Notes: generated by a model not told the origin, from the sequence alone. DNA of 8,345 nt from Verrucomicrobiota bacterium (GCA_019136035.1 JAGVUW010000591.1:1-8345); one strand, 5' to 3'. Counted from the stretch's first letter, positions 1 to 8,337 are shown. Translations and numbers: made by a program.

Positions 1-272
1 GCCGGTTCGGTGACCGCGGGCGGCACGGGCCGGGCGGGCTGCCCTGCGCCATCGGGCTCAGTGGCCGGCGCCGGCACCGCGGCGTCTTCTGGCGCCGCCA
101 GCGGGTCACCGGCCCCACCCGCTGCGGGCGTCTCGGCCGCGCCGGTCTCCGGCGCCGTCTCACCGGCGCCGTCGCCTGCGGCCGCCGACGCATCGGCGGG
201 GGCCTCCGGCTTCTCAGCGTCCTTGTCCTTCTTGCCGAGGAGACCATCGAAGAAACGCTTGGCCAGACTCAT
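1..272 (-). CDS. Ala/Pro/Glu-rich protein of unknown function, N-terminal part (cut by window edge)
   Basis: An open frame runs on the minus strand from an ATG at 272-270 to the left edge of the window without a stop, giving 90 visible residues. It begins MSLAKRFFDGLLGKKDKD, a short basic amphipathic segment, and then becomes a long low-complexity stretch rich in Ala, Pro, Gly, Glu and Asp, with no Cys or Trp. The start is supported by AAGGA at 285-281, eight bases before the ATG. There is no signal peptide or membrane helix in the visible part. Such a layout (short amphipathic anchor followed by a disordered acidic tail) is seen before a folded C-terminal domain in several families, FtsY among them, but nothing visible identifies the protein and I assign no function. 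It is divergent from the mglA set and shares its intergenic region. The frame is solid; the identity is unknown. Confidence 0.7.
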   Translation of the reverse strand, partial: MSLAKRFFDGLLGKKDKDAEKPEAPADASAAAGDGAGETAPETGAAETPAAGGAGDPLAAPEDAAVPAPATEPDGAGQPARPVPPAVTEP

Positions 273-294
273 CCGCTGCTTCCTTCACCTGCAG

Positions 295-314
295 AGCGGC
301 GATGCTGCGCCGCT
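295..314. repeat. Hairpin in the leader of the left-hand gene
   Basis: AGCGGCG (295-301) and CGCCGCT (308-314) are perfect inverted copies around a six-base loop. On the minus strand the hairpin lies just upstream of the ribosome binding site of the left-hand gene (281-285). It could affect translation of that gene, but GC-rich DNA yields such stems by chance and there is no T run to suggest a terminator. Confidence 0.4.
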
Positions 315-397
315 GCTGCCGCCTCCGACGGACCATGCCGAGCCGGCTGTGTGAGCGCCCCGGTCTGGACAGGCCCCCCCCAACCTACTCGTGCTGT

Positions 398-427
398 ACT
401 ATAACTAGCATTACATCGCTCTGACCA
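398..427 (-). promoter_or_regulatory. Candidate promoter for the left-hand gene
   Basis: Read on the minus strand, TGGTCA (427-422) and TATAGT (403-398) are separated by 18 bases and resemble sigma-70 -35 and -10 elements. They lie in an AT-rich island (about 385-475) that stands out from very GC-rich surroundings. Transcription would start near 391 and give a leader of roughly 120 bases before the ATG at 272. The call rests on consensus resemblance and position only. Confidence 0.35.
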
Positions 428-428
428 C

Positions 429-457
429 TTGAAAAAACAAGAACTTTAGCTGATTCT
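429..457 (+). promoter_or_regulatory. Candidate promoter for the mglA operon
   Basis: TTGAAA (429-434) is a good -35-like hexamer. At 17 bases spacing it is followed by GATTCT (452-457), a poor -10 match. The pair lies in the same AT-rich island as the divergent promoter, in the only AT-rich stretch upstream of mglA, so a promoter here is plausible even though the exact hexamers are uncertain. Transcripts would carry a leader of about 180 bases. Confidence 0.3.
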
Positions 458-487
458 TTAGAGAAGTGCATTTCAAGCCGCAGGCGA

Positions 488-561
488 GAGGTGTTGCCTC
501 GGCAGCCCAGGCGCACGGGCTGCACCGCTCGCCGCAGCGCCTTCTGAGGAGGGAGAGCGGT
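488..561 (+). promoter_or_regulatory. Leader of mglA with three adjacent inverted repeats
   Basis: Three potential hairpins follow one another closely in the untranslated region upstream of mglA: GAGG/CCTC (488-491 with 497-500), GCAGCCC/GGGCTGC (502-508 with 517-523, eight-base loop), and ACCGCTC/GAGCGGT (524-530 with 555-561). The last two are perfect seven-base stems that abut without a gap. No T run follows, so this is not an evident intrinsic terminator. It may be a structured RNA leader; I do not recognise it as a known riboswitch class. Confidence 0.35.
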
Positions 562-643
562 TGGGAGTCGACGTCGCCGCGGCCTGGGCCGATTCCCCGG
601 TCGGATTGCAGGCCCCAGCGTCATTGCACGGAGAACGGGCCCT

Positions 644-1276
644 ATGGCGTTCGTCAATCAGGACACGCGCGAAATCCAGCTCAAGATCGTCTATTACGGT
701 CCGGCTCGTTGCGGCAAGACCACGAATCTGGAGGTCGTGCATCGCCTGATCCGGCCGGACCACAAGGGCGACCTGACGTCGCTGGACACGGTCAAGGACC
801 GCACCCTCTTCTTCGACTTCATGCCCCTGGTGGCGGATGTCGTGCAGGGCTTCACCACGCGGTTCCAGATGTACACCGTGCCGGGCCAGGTGATGTACAA
901 CACCACTCGGGCCATCGTTCTGCGCGGTGTTGACGGGGTGGTCTTTGTGGCCGACAGCCAGTGGTCGGAGATGGCCGCCAATGTCGAGAGCTTCCGCAAC
1001 CTGCAGCAGAATCTGGCGCTGCAGAACAAGCAGCTCGACGACATCCCTTACGTCCTGCAGTACAACAAGCGCGACCTTCCCGCGATCGCGCCGGTGCACT
1101 ACATGGAGTTCCTGCTCAACAACCGCGGCAAGCGTCGCCCGAGTTTCACCTCGGTGGCGACCACCGGTGAGGGCGTTTTCGAGACCCTCAACATGGTGGC
1201 CCGGCTGGTCTTGCACCGCTTTGTCAAGGATGCCAGTGCCGGCCCCGGTCGGGCGCGCGAGCTGACGCTGGCCTGA
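644..1276 (+). CDS. mglA: MglA-type small Ras-like GTPase
   Basis: This 210-residue protein is a cytoplasmic GTPase of the MglA family, the switch that marks the leading cell pole and controls motility in Myxococcus xanthus. The P-loop is GPARCGKT (residues 19-26). Switch I includes R53, and switch II reads TVPGQ (78-82), with Thr where Ras has Asp, a hallmark of MglA. The base-recognition motif is NKRD (141-144). Numbering matches M. xanthus MglA as I recall it, including R53 and Q82, which act in GTP hydrolysis, so the enzyme should be active. Length is close to the family norm of about 195 residues, with a short extra tail from about 197. The ATG at 644 is preceded by GGAGA (630-634), nine bases away. 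The MglB-type gene follows after 91 bases. Family assignment is secure; a role in motility or polarity here is inferred. Confidence 0.93.
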   Translation: MAFVNQDTREIQLKIVYYGPARCGKTTNLEVVHRLIRPDHKGDLTSLDTVKDRTLFFDFMPLVADVVQGFTTRFQMYTVPGQVMYNTTRAIVLRGVDGVVFVADSQWSEMAANVESFRNLQQNLALQNKQLDDIPYVLQYNKRDLPAIAPVHYMEFLLNNRGKRRPSFTSVATTGEGVFETLNMVARLVLHRFVKDASAGPGRARELTLA

Positions 1277-1367
1277 CGGCCCAGTGCGGCGGCGGTGCCT
1301 GCGCCCCTGCCGCCCCCACCCGAAGCGCTGACGGTGCCGCTGTTCACCGAAGAGTTTGAGGACACCG

Positions 1368-1844
1368 ATGACGTACGAGTTGAGCCGCCGTGATGTCAAT
1401 CGCCTGCGCAAGGTCCTGATCGAGCTCCTGGACCAGTCCGAGGCAGATAGCTGTCTGATCTGCGACGGCGCCGGGCATGTCCTGGCCCACGAGAATGTCA
1501 ACCGCCAGGACCCCCTCCTGATCTCGGCCCTGGGCGCCGGCGTCTTTGCCGCTACCCGCGAACTGGCGCGCCTCCTCGGCGAGGACGAGTTCAGTACGGT
1601 CCTGCATCAGGGCATGAAACGCAGCATCCTGATCGCCGCCGCCACCGACGAGGTCCTGCTCGTGGTGATGTTCTCCGGCGAGCATCGAGTCGGCCTGGTC
1701 AAGCTCTACACCCCGACCGCGGCCGCGGCGGTGCGCGGCATCTTCGAGTCCATCCAGGACCGCGGCCCGACCGGCGAGGAGTCGGCCGACCGGAATTTCG
1801 TTCTGAAGGACTCCGGGACCATCTTCGCCGGGACCGAGGGCTGA
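1368..1844 (+). CDS. mglB: MglB-type Roadblock/LC7 protein, likely GAP of the MglA GTPase
   Basis: The protein has 158 residues and a single Roadblock/LC7 domain over most of its length. The LGAGVFAATRELARLLGEDE segment and the following hydrophobic strand (VLLVVMF) match the corresponding parts of M. xanthus MglB (residues about 55-115 here). MglB works as a homodimer that stimulates GTP hydrolysis by MglA and confines it to one pole. The start is taken as ATG 1368, with GAGG (1358-1361) six bases upstream. A TTG four codons earlier is in frame but overlaps that ribosome binding site and is less likely. The gene order is mglA-mglB, the reverse of mglBA in M. xanthus. The stop codon lies inside an 18-base palindrome. 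The FHA/cyclase gene begins 58 bases downstream. There is no signal peptide or membrane segment, so it is cytoplasmic. Confidence 0.88.
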   Translation: MTYELSRRDVNRLRKVLIELLDQSEADSCLICDGAGHVLAHENVNRQDPLLISALGAGVFAATRELARLLGEDEFSTVLHQGMKRSILIAAATDEVLLVVMFSGEHRVGLVKLYTPTAAAAVRGIFESIQDRGPTGEESADRNFVLKDSGTIFAGTEG

Positions 1845-1857
1845 GGGGCCCCTCAGC
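1840..1857. repeat. Perfect 18-base palindrome overlapping the mglB stop codon
   Basis: GCTGAGGGGCCCCTCAGC is its own reverse complement. In RNA it would form a seven-base stem with a GGCC loop. The TGA stop of mglB (1842-1844) is in its left arm. No T run follows, so a full intrinsic terminator is unlikely. It may pause ribosomes or RNA polymerase, protect transcript ends, or be a dyad site for a DNA-binding protein. Confidence 0.6.
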
Positions 1858-1902
1858 GGTGCGGCAACCAGGGGCTCAGCAGCCAGTCGAGGTGTTCGTT
1901 CC

Positions 1903-2919
1903 ATGCCCGAAGAAAACCGCTTCTACGCCTTGCTCTTTCTCGACATTCCCACCGCCCTGGAGGTCCGCGACAACCAGGGCAACGACGAGGCGGCGCAGTT
2001 CCTCGGCGAGGTCACCGGCCGCCTCGGGCGGATCCGCCGTCAGCATGGCGGCGAGGAGGTCCGCTCGGTGGGCAGCACGATGCTCTGCCGGTTTGACCAG
2101 GCGGACGCGGCCTTGCGGGCGGCCTGCGAGATGCGCACGGTGATGAACATCAGCCGGGTGGCGGGCACGCAACCGCGTCTGCGCATCGGCCTGCACGCTG
2201 GCGAGGTCATGGTGCAGGGCCGGGGTTTCTACGGCGAGACCGTCTCGACGAGTGCCCGACTGGTGACGCTGTGCCAGCCGGGCCAGATCCTGGTTTCGTC
2301 GGCGGTGCACGCCCTCCTCCCGGAAGCTTCCCGGCGGGCCCTGCGGCCGCTGGCGGCGCCGCCGGACTGGCTGACGTCGAGCGGGGCGCTGTACGAGGCC
2401 ATCGCCGAGTCGGACGTGGTCAGCCCCAACGACGCCCAGGCGGCCTTCAACCAGGCGGCGCGGACCGCGACGCGGACGCTGGAGAGTGCCGCGGCCGGCG
2501 CCGGCCGGCCGGTGCCGCTGACAGCGCTGCATCGCAAGCATCCCGGACCCGAGGCCGCGGGCGAGGCGCGTGCGGCCACGGCGCCGGCGGGCGAACGGCG
2601 GGTCTGCCTGGTGCGCGGCCGGAGCATCCTGATCGTCGACCGGCGTACGCCGACGGTGACCATCGGACGCGATGACGGCAATGACATCGTCATCGACATC
2701 TCGACCGTGTCGCGCCGCCATGCCCACCTCGACTGGCGTGAGGATGGCGTGCACCTGGTCGATCACAGTTGGAACGGGACCTACGTCTACGACGGGCAGG
2801 GCCACGAGCGCCACGTCCACAATGCCGAGATCCTCCTTGCCGACAGCGGCCTTCTCTGTCCGGGCTGTCCGGGATCCCACGAGGAGGCCGAGGCGATCCG
2901 CTACATCGAGGCGCACTGA
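1903..2919 (+). CDS. Degenerate class III nucleotidyl cyclase domain fused to an FHA domain
   Basis: This 338-residue cytoplasmic protein has two domains. Residues about 5-170 form a class III adenylate/guanylate cyclase homology domain: LFLDI with metal-binding D14, LRIGLHAGEV (93-102), and the GETVSTSARL loop (111-120) with R119. Two key positions are lost: the second metal Asp is S58 (in VGST) and the transition-state Asn is S115. Cyclase activity is therefore doubtful. An Ala-rich linker (about 172-230) leads to an FHA domain (about 233-310) with GR (255-256), SRRH (270-273) and NGT (291-293), the phosphothreonine-binding residues. A short tail contains CPGC (319-322). The ATG at 1903 follows GAGG (1889-1892). 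It lies 58 bases after mglB and is likely in the same operon, so it may connect the GTPase switch to Ser/Thr phosphorylation. Domain calls are firm; lack of activity is inferred from missing residues. Confidence 0.88.
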   Translation: MPEENRFYALLFLDIPTALEVRDNQGNDEAAQFLGEVTGRLGRIRRQHGGEEVRSVGSTMLCRFDQADAALRAACEMRTVMNISRVAGTQPRLRIGLHAGEVMVQGRGFYGETVSTSARLVTLCQPGQILVSSAVHALLPEASRRALRPLAAPPDWLTSSGALYEAIAESDVVSPNDAQAAFNQAARTATRTLESAAAGAGRPVPLTALHRKHPGPEAAGEARAATAPAGERRVCLVRGRSILIVDRRTPTVTIGRDDGNDIVIDISTVSRRHAHLDWREDGVHLVDHSWNGTYVYDGQGHERHVHNAEILLADSGLLCPGCPGSHEEAEAIRYIEAH

Positions 2920-2970
2920 CGGCGCCGCGTCGGGCGGGCGCGGACCGCGACGACGCGGCCCTTAGGCTCG

Positions 2971-3010
2971 GGACACGGACTGGCATGGACCCGCACGGAC
3001 GGACACGGAC
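2971..3010 (+). repeat. Four copies of a 10-base-period repeat (CACGGAC core)
   Basis: The heptamer CACGGAC, once CATGGAC, occurs at 2974, 2984, 2994 and 3004, exactly ten bases apart. The first and last units are identical over ten bases (GGACACGGAC). The array starts about 50 bases after the cyclase/FHA stop codon and lies upstream of the hairpin and terminator. Spacing of about one helical turn would suit repeated protein binding on one face of the DNA. It could also be simple replication slippage. Confidence 0.55.
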
Positions 3011-3061
3011 GGGCCTTGCCGGCTCCGGCGTCGGGCCGCGCGGGGCGCGCCGGCAACGCCC
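3011..3061. repeat. Long inverted repeat downstream of the cyclase/FHA gene
   Basis: The arms at 3011-3023 and 3049-3061 pair over twelve bases with one C-C mismatch: GGGC with GCCC outside, and TTGCCGGC with GCCGGCAA inside. The loop is 25 bases. It directly follows the phased repeat and precedes the T-run terminator by about 25 bases. It probably folds in the 3' untranslated part of the operon transcript. Confidence 0.5.
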
Positions 3062-3086
3062 GGCGTCTGTGGATATTGGCCGACGG

Positions 3087-3110
3087 CCGGCGCGGCGCCC
3101 GGTTTTTTTT
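3087..3110 (+). terminator. Intrinsic terminator of the mglA operon
   Basis: CCGGCG (3087-3092) pairs with CGCC and GG (3096-3099, 3101-3102) around a CGG loop, with one bulged C at 3100, and is followed at once by eight T residues (3103-3110). This is the classical layout of a Rho-independent terminator on the plus strand, and the T run is exceptional in this GC-rich DNA. It lies about 170 bases after the cyclase/FHA stop and separates that operon from the promoter at 3132. Confidence 0.6.
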
Positions 3111-3131
3111 GCGGTTGGAGCCCTTGCGGTT

Positions 3132-3159
3132 TTGCGCCCAACCCGCGCCGTGCTAAACT
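3132..3159 (+). promoter_or_regulatory. Extended -10 promoter for the Cys-rich protein gene
   Basis: TTGCGC (3132-3137) and TAAACT (3154-3159) are 16 bases apart, and TGC directly precedes the -10 hexamer, giving an extended -10 element. It lies just after the terminator of the upstream operon. Transcription would begin near 3166, leaving a leader of about 120 bases before the ATG at 3288. That leader includes a ten-base palindrome, GCGCATGCGC (3244-3253). Confidence 0.5.
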
Positions 3160-3287
3160 ACCCCTCCGGGCGCGGTCGGCTTCGGGTCCCCGGAGCCCCC
3201 CGTCGGCACACCGGCGTGGCTGGCCTGCCCAAGGCGACATGCGGCGCATGCGCGGGTCGCCAAACACAAGGAAAGGCACGGATAAAG

Positions 3288-3767
3288 ATGGGGTTTTTCG
3301 AGCGGATTTTCGGGCGTTACAGGACCACCAGTGCGAGTGCCGGCCGTGCCCCCAGCGAGACACAGAAGGCGAAGAAGAAGCTCGCCACGCAGGTCTACCC
3401 CAGCAGCTTCACAGCGGTGCCCGAGTGGGCACAGAACCTGGACCAGGCGCACGTCGTGCGGGTCTGTCTGGAGCACGTCGTCTGCAAGTTCGCGCCGCAC
3501 ATCGAAGTCAAGAAGATCATGTCGACGCGCACCGGCCTGGACGGCAACCTCGAGCCCGAGTACGAGGGTATCGCCTGCGATTGCGGTGCCATCAAGAACT
3601 TCGGCAAGCAGGTGGCACAGCGTGATGGCTATGCCCAGCCCTACCGCTACGTCAACCTGGGGCATATCTATGCCTGCTGTTGCGACAAGCCGCGGAAGTG
3701 CACCTTCTACTCCCTGGCCACGGGGCAGGACTCGGACCTGAACAAGCGCCAGAAGCGCCTGGGCTGA
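3288..3767 (+). CDS. Uncharacterised Cys-rich protein of 159 residues
   Basis: I do not recognise a family. The protein starts MGFFERIFGRYR, a short amphipathic basic segment, followed by a Lys-rich stretch (KAKKK, 27-31) and a folded-looking region from about 35. It has eight cysteines: C60, C66, C97, C99, C130, C131, C132 and C138, arranged as Cx5C, CxC and CCCx5C, plus H55, H63, H71 and H126 nearby. This pattern suggests a zinc or iron-sulfur site, or a disulfide/thiol function, but matches no motif I can name. The C-terminus is basic (KRQKRLG). There is no signal peptide. The ATG at 3288 was chosen because AAGGAAAGG lies at 3268-3276 and an extended -10 promoter is upstream; the same frame is open further upstream but through non-coding-looking sequence. 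It is a single gene, convergent with glxK. Codon use is GC-rich at third positions, like its neighbours. Confidence 0.75.
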   Translation: MGFFERIFGRYRTTSASAGRAPSETQKAKKKLATQVYPSSFTAVPEWAQNLDQAHVVRVCLEHVVCKFAPHIEVKKIMSTRTGLDGNLEPEYEGIACDCGAIKNFGKQVAQRDGYAQPYRYVNLGHIYACCCDKPRKCTFYSLATGQDSDLNKRQKRLG

Positions 3768-3784
3768 GGGCGCTCGGAGGACAA

Positions 3785-3812
3785 GGAAGGCCATCGACAG
3801 AGACGGCCTTCC
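3785..3812. terminator. Hairpin likely ending the Cys-rich gene transcript
   Basis: GGAAGGCC (3785-3792) and GGCCTTCC (3805-3812) are perfect inverted copies with a 12-base loop, beginning 18 bases after the stop codon at 3767. Position and stem strength suit a terminator or an end-protecting hairpin, usable from both sides of this convergent region. No T run follows on the plus strand, so termination may need another factor. Confidence 0.4.
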
Positions 3813-3840
3813 CATGCCCCAAGGGGGCTTGGTCCCAGAG

Positions 3841-3871
3841 CCCAGGGTTGCGGTACCTCCGCTGCCCTGGG
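3841..3871. repeat. Compound hairpin in the convergent intergenic region
   Basis: CCCAGGG (3841-3847) pairs with CCCTGGG (3865-3871). Inside, GCGG (3850-3853) pairs with CCGC (3859-3862) around TACCT. Together they make an eleven-base-pair stem interrupted by one small internal loop. Also nearby are the perfect palindrome GGCCATGGCC (3881-3890) and GGGAG/CTCCC. The 217-base gap between the two convergent genes contains no coding region that I can support. Confidence 0.45.
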
Positions 3872-3972
3872 ATAGCCCACGGCCATGGCCCCCAACCCCA
3901 GCCAGAGGGAGGCCCTCCCGGCTTCCACCTTGAGTACGCAGTTGCCGGGAGAACTGGTCCTTTCGTGCCGCC

Positions 3973-3993
3973 GCCGGCTGGGCGTCAGCCGGC
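3973..3993. repeat. Hairpin overlapping the glxK stop codon
   Basis: GCCGGCTG (3973-3980) and CAGCCGGC (3986-3993) are perfect inverted copies with a five-base loop. On the minus strand the TGA stop of glxK (3987-3985) lies at the edge of the stem and loop. No T run follows on the minus strand, so it may stabilise the transcript end or help Rho-dependent termination. Confidence 0.45.
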
Positions 3994-5121
3994 CTGACGG
4001 GCGGTGCGCTGGGCCAGGCGCGTCACAGCGGCCTGCAGGAGTCCGGGGGCCCGCCGCATGGCCTCGGCCAGGGCGAGCCCCGGGGGGGCGCAGGCCTCGA
4101 CCGCGGCGACGCCGGCGGCGCGCCAGCGCGCCTCTGGGAGGGTCACCGATCCCGCCACCACCGCGACGCGTGTGCCGGCTGAGGCGGCATGGCGGAGCAC
4201 TCCTGAGACGACCTTGCCCTGCAGGGACTGCTCGTCGAAGCGCCCCTCGCCGGTGAGGACCCAGTCGGCCTGGCGCAGTCGCGCCGGCAGCCCGTTCACG
4301 GCAGCGACGGCCTCGACACCCGGAGTGAGGCGGGCGCCCAGGAAGGCGACCGCGCCGCCGCCGAAGCCGCCGGCGGCGCCGGCACCCGGCATGGCCTCGA
4401 GGTCGAGGCCGAGATCGGCGCGCCAGCGTTCGGCCAGGCGCTGCAGGGCCTCCTCGAGCACGCGCACCATCTCCGGCGAGGCGCCCTTCTGGGGGGCGTA
4501 GACCGCGGCGGCGCCGCGGGGGCCGGTCAGGGGGTTGTCGACATCGCAGAGGGCCTCGACCGGCACCGCCAGGCGGCCGTTGGGCGGCGGCACGATGCGT
4601 GCCAGGCGGCACAGGGCCGCGCCGCCCGGGGGGAGGTCCCGGCCGAGGGCGTCCAGGAAGCGCCAGCCGAGGGCCGCGGCGGCGCCGGTGCCGCCGTCGT
4701 GGGTAGCGCTCCCGCCGAGGGTCAGGAGCAGTCGCGCGGCGCCCTGCTGCAGGGCCGCCGCCAGGAGCTCGCCGGTGCCGCGGGTGGTGGTCAGGTCGGG
4801 TCGGCGCCGGTCTTCGGGGACGAGGGTCAGGCCGCTGGCCTCGGCCATCTCGACGATGGCGGTGCGTGCGGCGTCGATCCAGCCGTAGCGGGCGTGCAGG
4901 CGTTGGCCGGGCAGGGGGCCGGCGACGCCTGGACATTCGCACCAGCGCCCGCGGCAGGCCGCCACCAGGGCCGCCGCGGTGCCCTCGCCGCCGTCGGCCA
5001 TGGGCAGGCAGCTCACGTCGGCCTGCGGGCAGGCGCTCCGCCAGGCGGCCGCGGCCAGGTCACAGGCCGCAGTGGCGCTCAGGCTGCCCTTGAAGGAATC
5101 CAAGGCGACGAGGACGTGCAT
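3985..5121 (-). CDS. glxK: Glycerate 2-kinase (GarK/GlxK family)
   Basis: This 378-residue cytoplasmic enzyme belongs to the type I glycerate kinases, which phosphorylate D-glycerate with ATP to 2-phosphoglycerate and so feed glyoxylate, glycolate or sugar-acid breakdown into lower glycolysis. Family motifs appear in the expected order: DSFKGSLSA (8-16), MADGGEGT (41-48), TTRGTGEL (112-119), GGSATHDGGTG (136-146), CDVDNPL (191-197), APQKGAS (208-214), PGAGAAGG (244-251) and TGEGRFDEQSLQGK (289-302). Length equals the usual 375-380. The ATG at 5121 is the first possible start, because a TGA lies two codons upstream in frame; GGGTGA just before it is only a weak ribosome binding site. The gene follows secA by 75 bases on the same strand and is probably co-transcribed, though no functional link is evident. 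The family is secure. The choice between garK and glxK as a name is arbitrary. Confidence 0.93.
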   Translation of the reverse strand: MHVLVALDSFKGSLSATAACDLAAAAWRSACPQADVSCLPMADGGEGTAAALVAACRGRWCECPGVAGPLPGQRLHARYGWIDAARTAIVEMAEASGLTLVPEDRRRPDLTTTRGTGELLAAALQQGAARLLLTLGGSATHDGGTGAAAALGWRFLDALGRDLPPGGAALCRLARIVPPPNGRLAVPVEALCDVDNPLTGPRGAAAVYAPQKGASPEMVRVLEEALQRLAERWRADLGLDLEAMPGAGAAGGFGGGAVAFLGARLTPGVEAVAAVNGLPARLRQADWVLTGEGRFDEQSLQGKVVSGVLRHAASAGTRVAVVAGSVTLPEARWRAAGVAAVEACAPPGLALAEAMRRAPGLLQAAVTRLAQRTARQAG

Positions 5122-5159
5122 CGGTCACCCATCGGTACGGCCGCACCGTTGCCGCGACG

Positions 5160-5181
5160 GCCCGGCCGAAAGGCGCCGGGC
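5160..5181. repeat. Hairpin between secA and glxK
   Basis: GCCCGGC (5160-5166) and GCCGGGC (5175-5181) are perfect inverted copies around an eight-base loop, in the 75-base gap between the secA stop and the glxK start. Without a T run it is not a full terminator, but it may reduce read-through or set a processing point between the two cistrons. Confidence 0.4.
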
Positions 5182-5196
5182 GGCCACCACGGCGCC

Positions 5197-8292
<3,096 letters not shown>

Positions 8293-8318
8293 AGGAGGAA
8301 CTGCTCTGTCTGCCGCGG

Positions 8319-8337
8319 CGGCCGTCGGTGACGGCCG
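8319..8337. promoter_or_regulatory. Hairpin upstream of secA
   Basis: CGGCCGTC (8319-8326) and GACGGCCG (8330-8337) are perfect inverted copies with a GGT loop, ending 26 bases before the secA ATG on the minus strand. It may be part of the secA leader, or the end of an upstream transcript outside the window. The gap to the right edge (8293-8345) contains no promoter that I can support. Confidence 0.4.

Noticed and set aside
10..354. A 114-codon plus-strand frame at the left edge
   Set aside because: It is opposite the better-supported minus-strand gene. Its Ala/Ser/Pro/Gly content is what the reverse of that Ala/Pro-rich gene gives, and it lacks a ribosome binding site.
374..381. A run of eight C residues upstream of the left-hand gene
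   Set aside because: It could be a slippage tract for phase variation, but it lies about 100 bases before the start, beyond the likely promoter hexamers, and single runs are common in such GC-rich DNA.
1356..1367. TTG at 1356 as the mglB start
   Set aside because: The TTG overlaps the GAGG that serves the ATG at 1368 and adds only four residues with no similarity to the family.
473..1501. A 342-codon minus-strand frame opposite mglA
   Set aside because: It is antisense to a clear MglA gene, runs through the mglA leader and is rich in Arg, His and Gln without motifs.
2457..2472. A 16-base sequence, GGCGCGGACCGCGACG, repeated at 2937-2952
   Set aside because: One copy lies in the Ala-rich linker of the cyclase/FHA gene and the other just after its stop. 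Both are low-complexity GC-rich DNA, so chance or minor duplication is sufficient explanation.
2769..3287. Upstream extension of the Cys-rich protein by 173 codons in the same frame
   Set aside because: The extension would overlap the FHA gene in another frame and run through the repeats, the T-run terminator and the promoter. The ATG at 3288 has a ribosome binding site.
3153..3815. A 220-codon minus-strand frame opposite the Cys-rich gene
   Set aside because: It covers the promoter and leader of the plus-strand gene and shows a shadow composition. The plus-strand frame has a better start, a ribosome binding site and a plausible protein.
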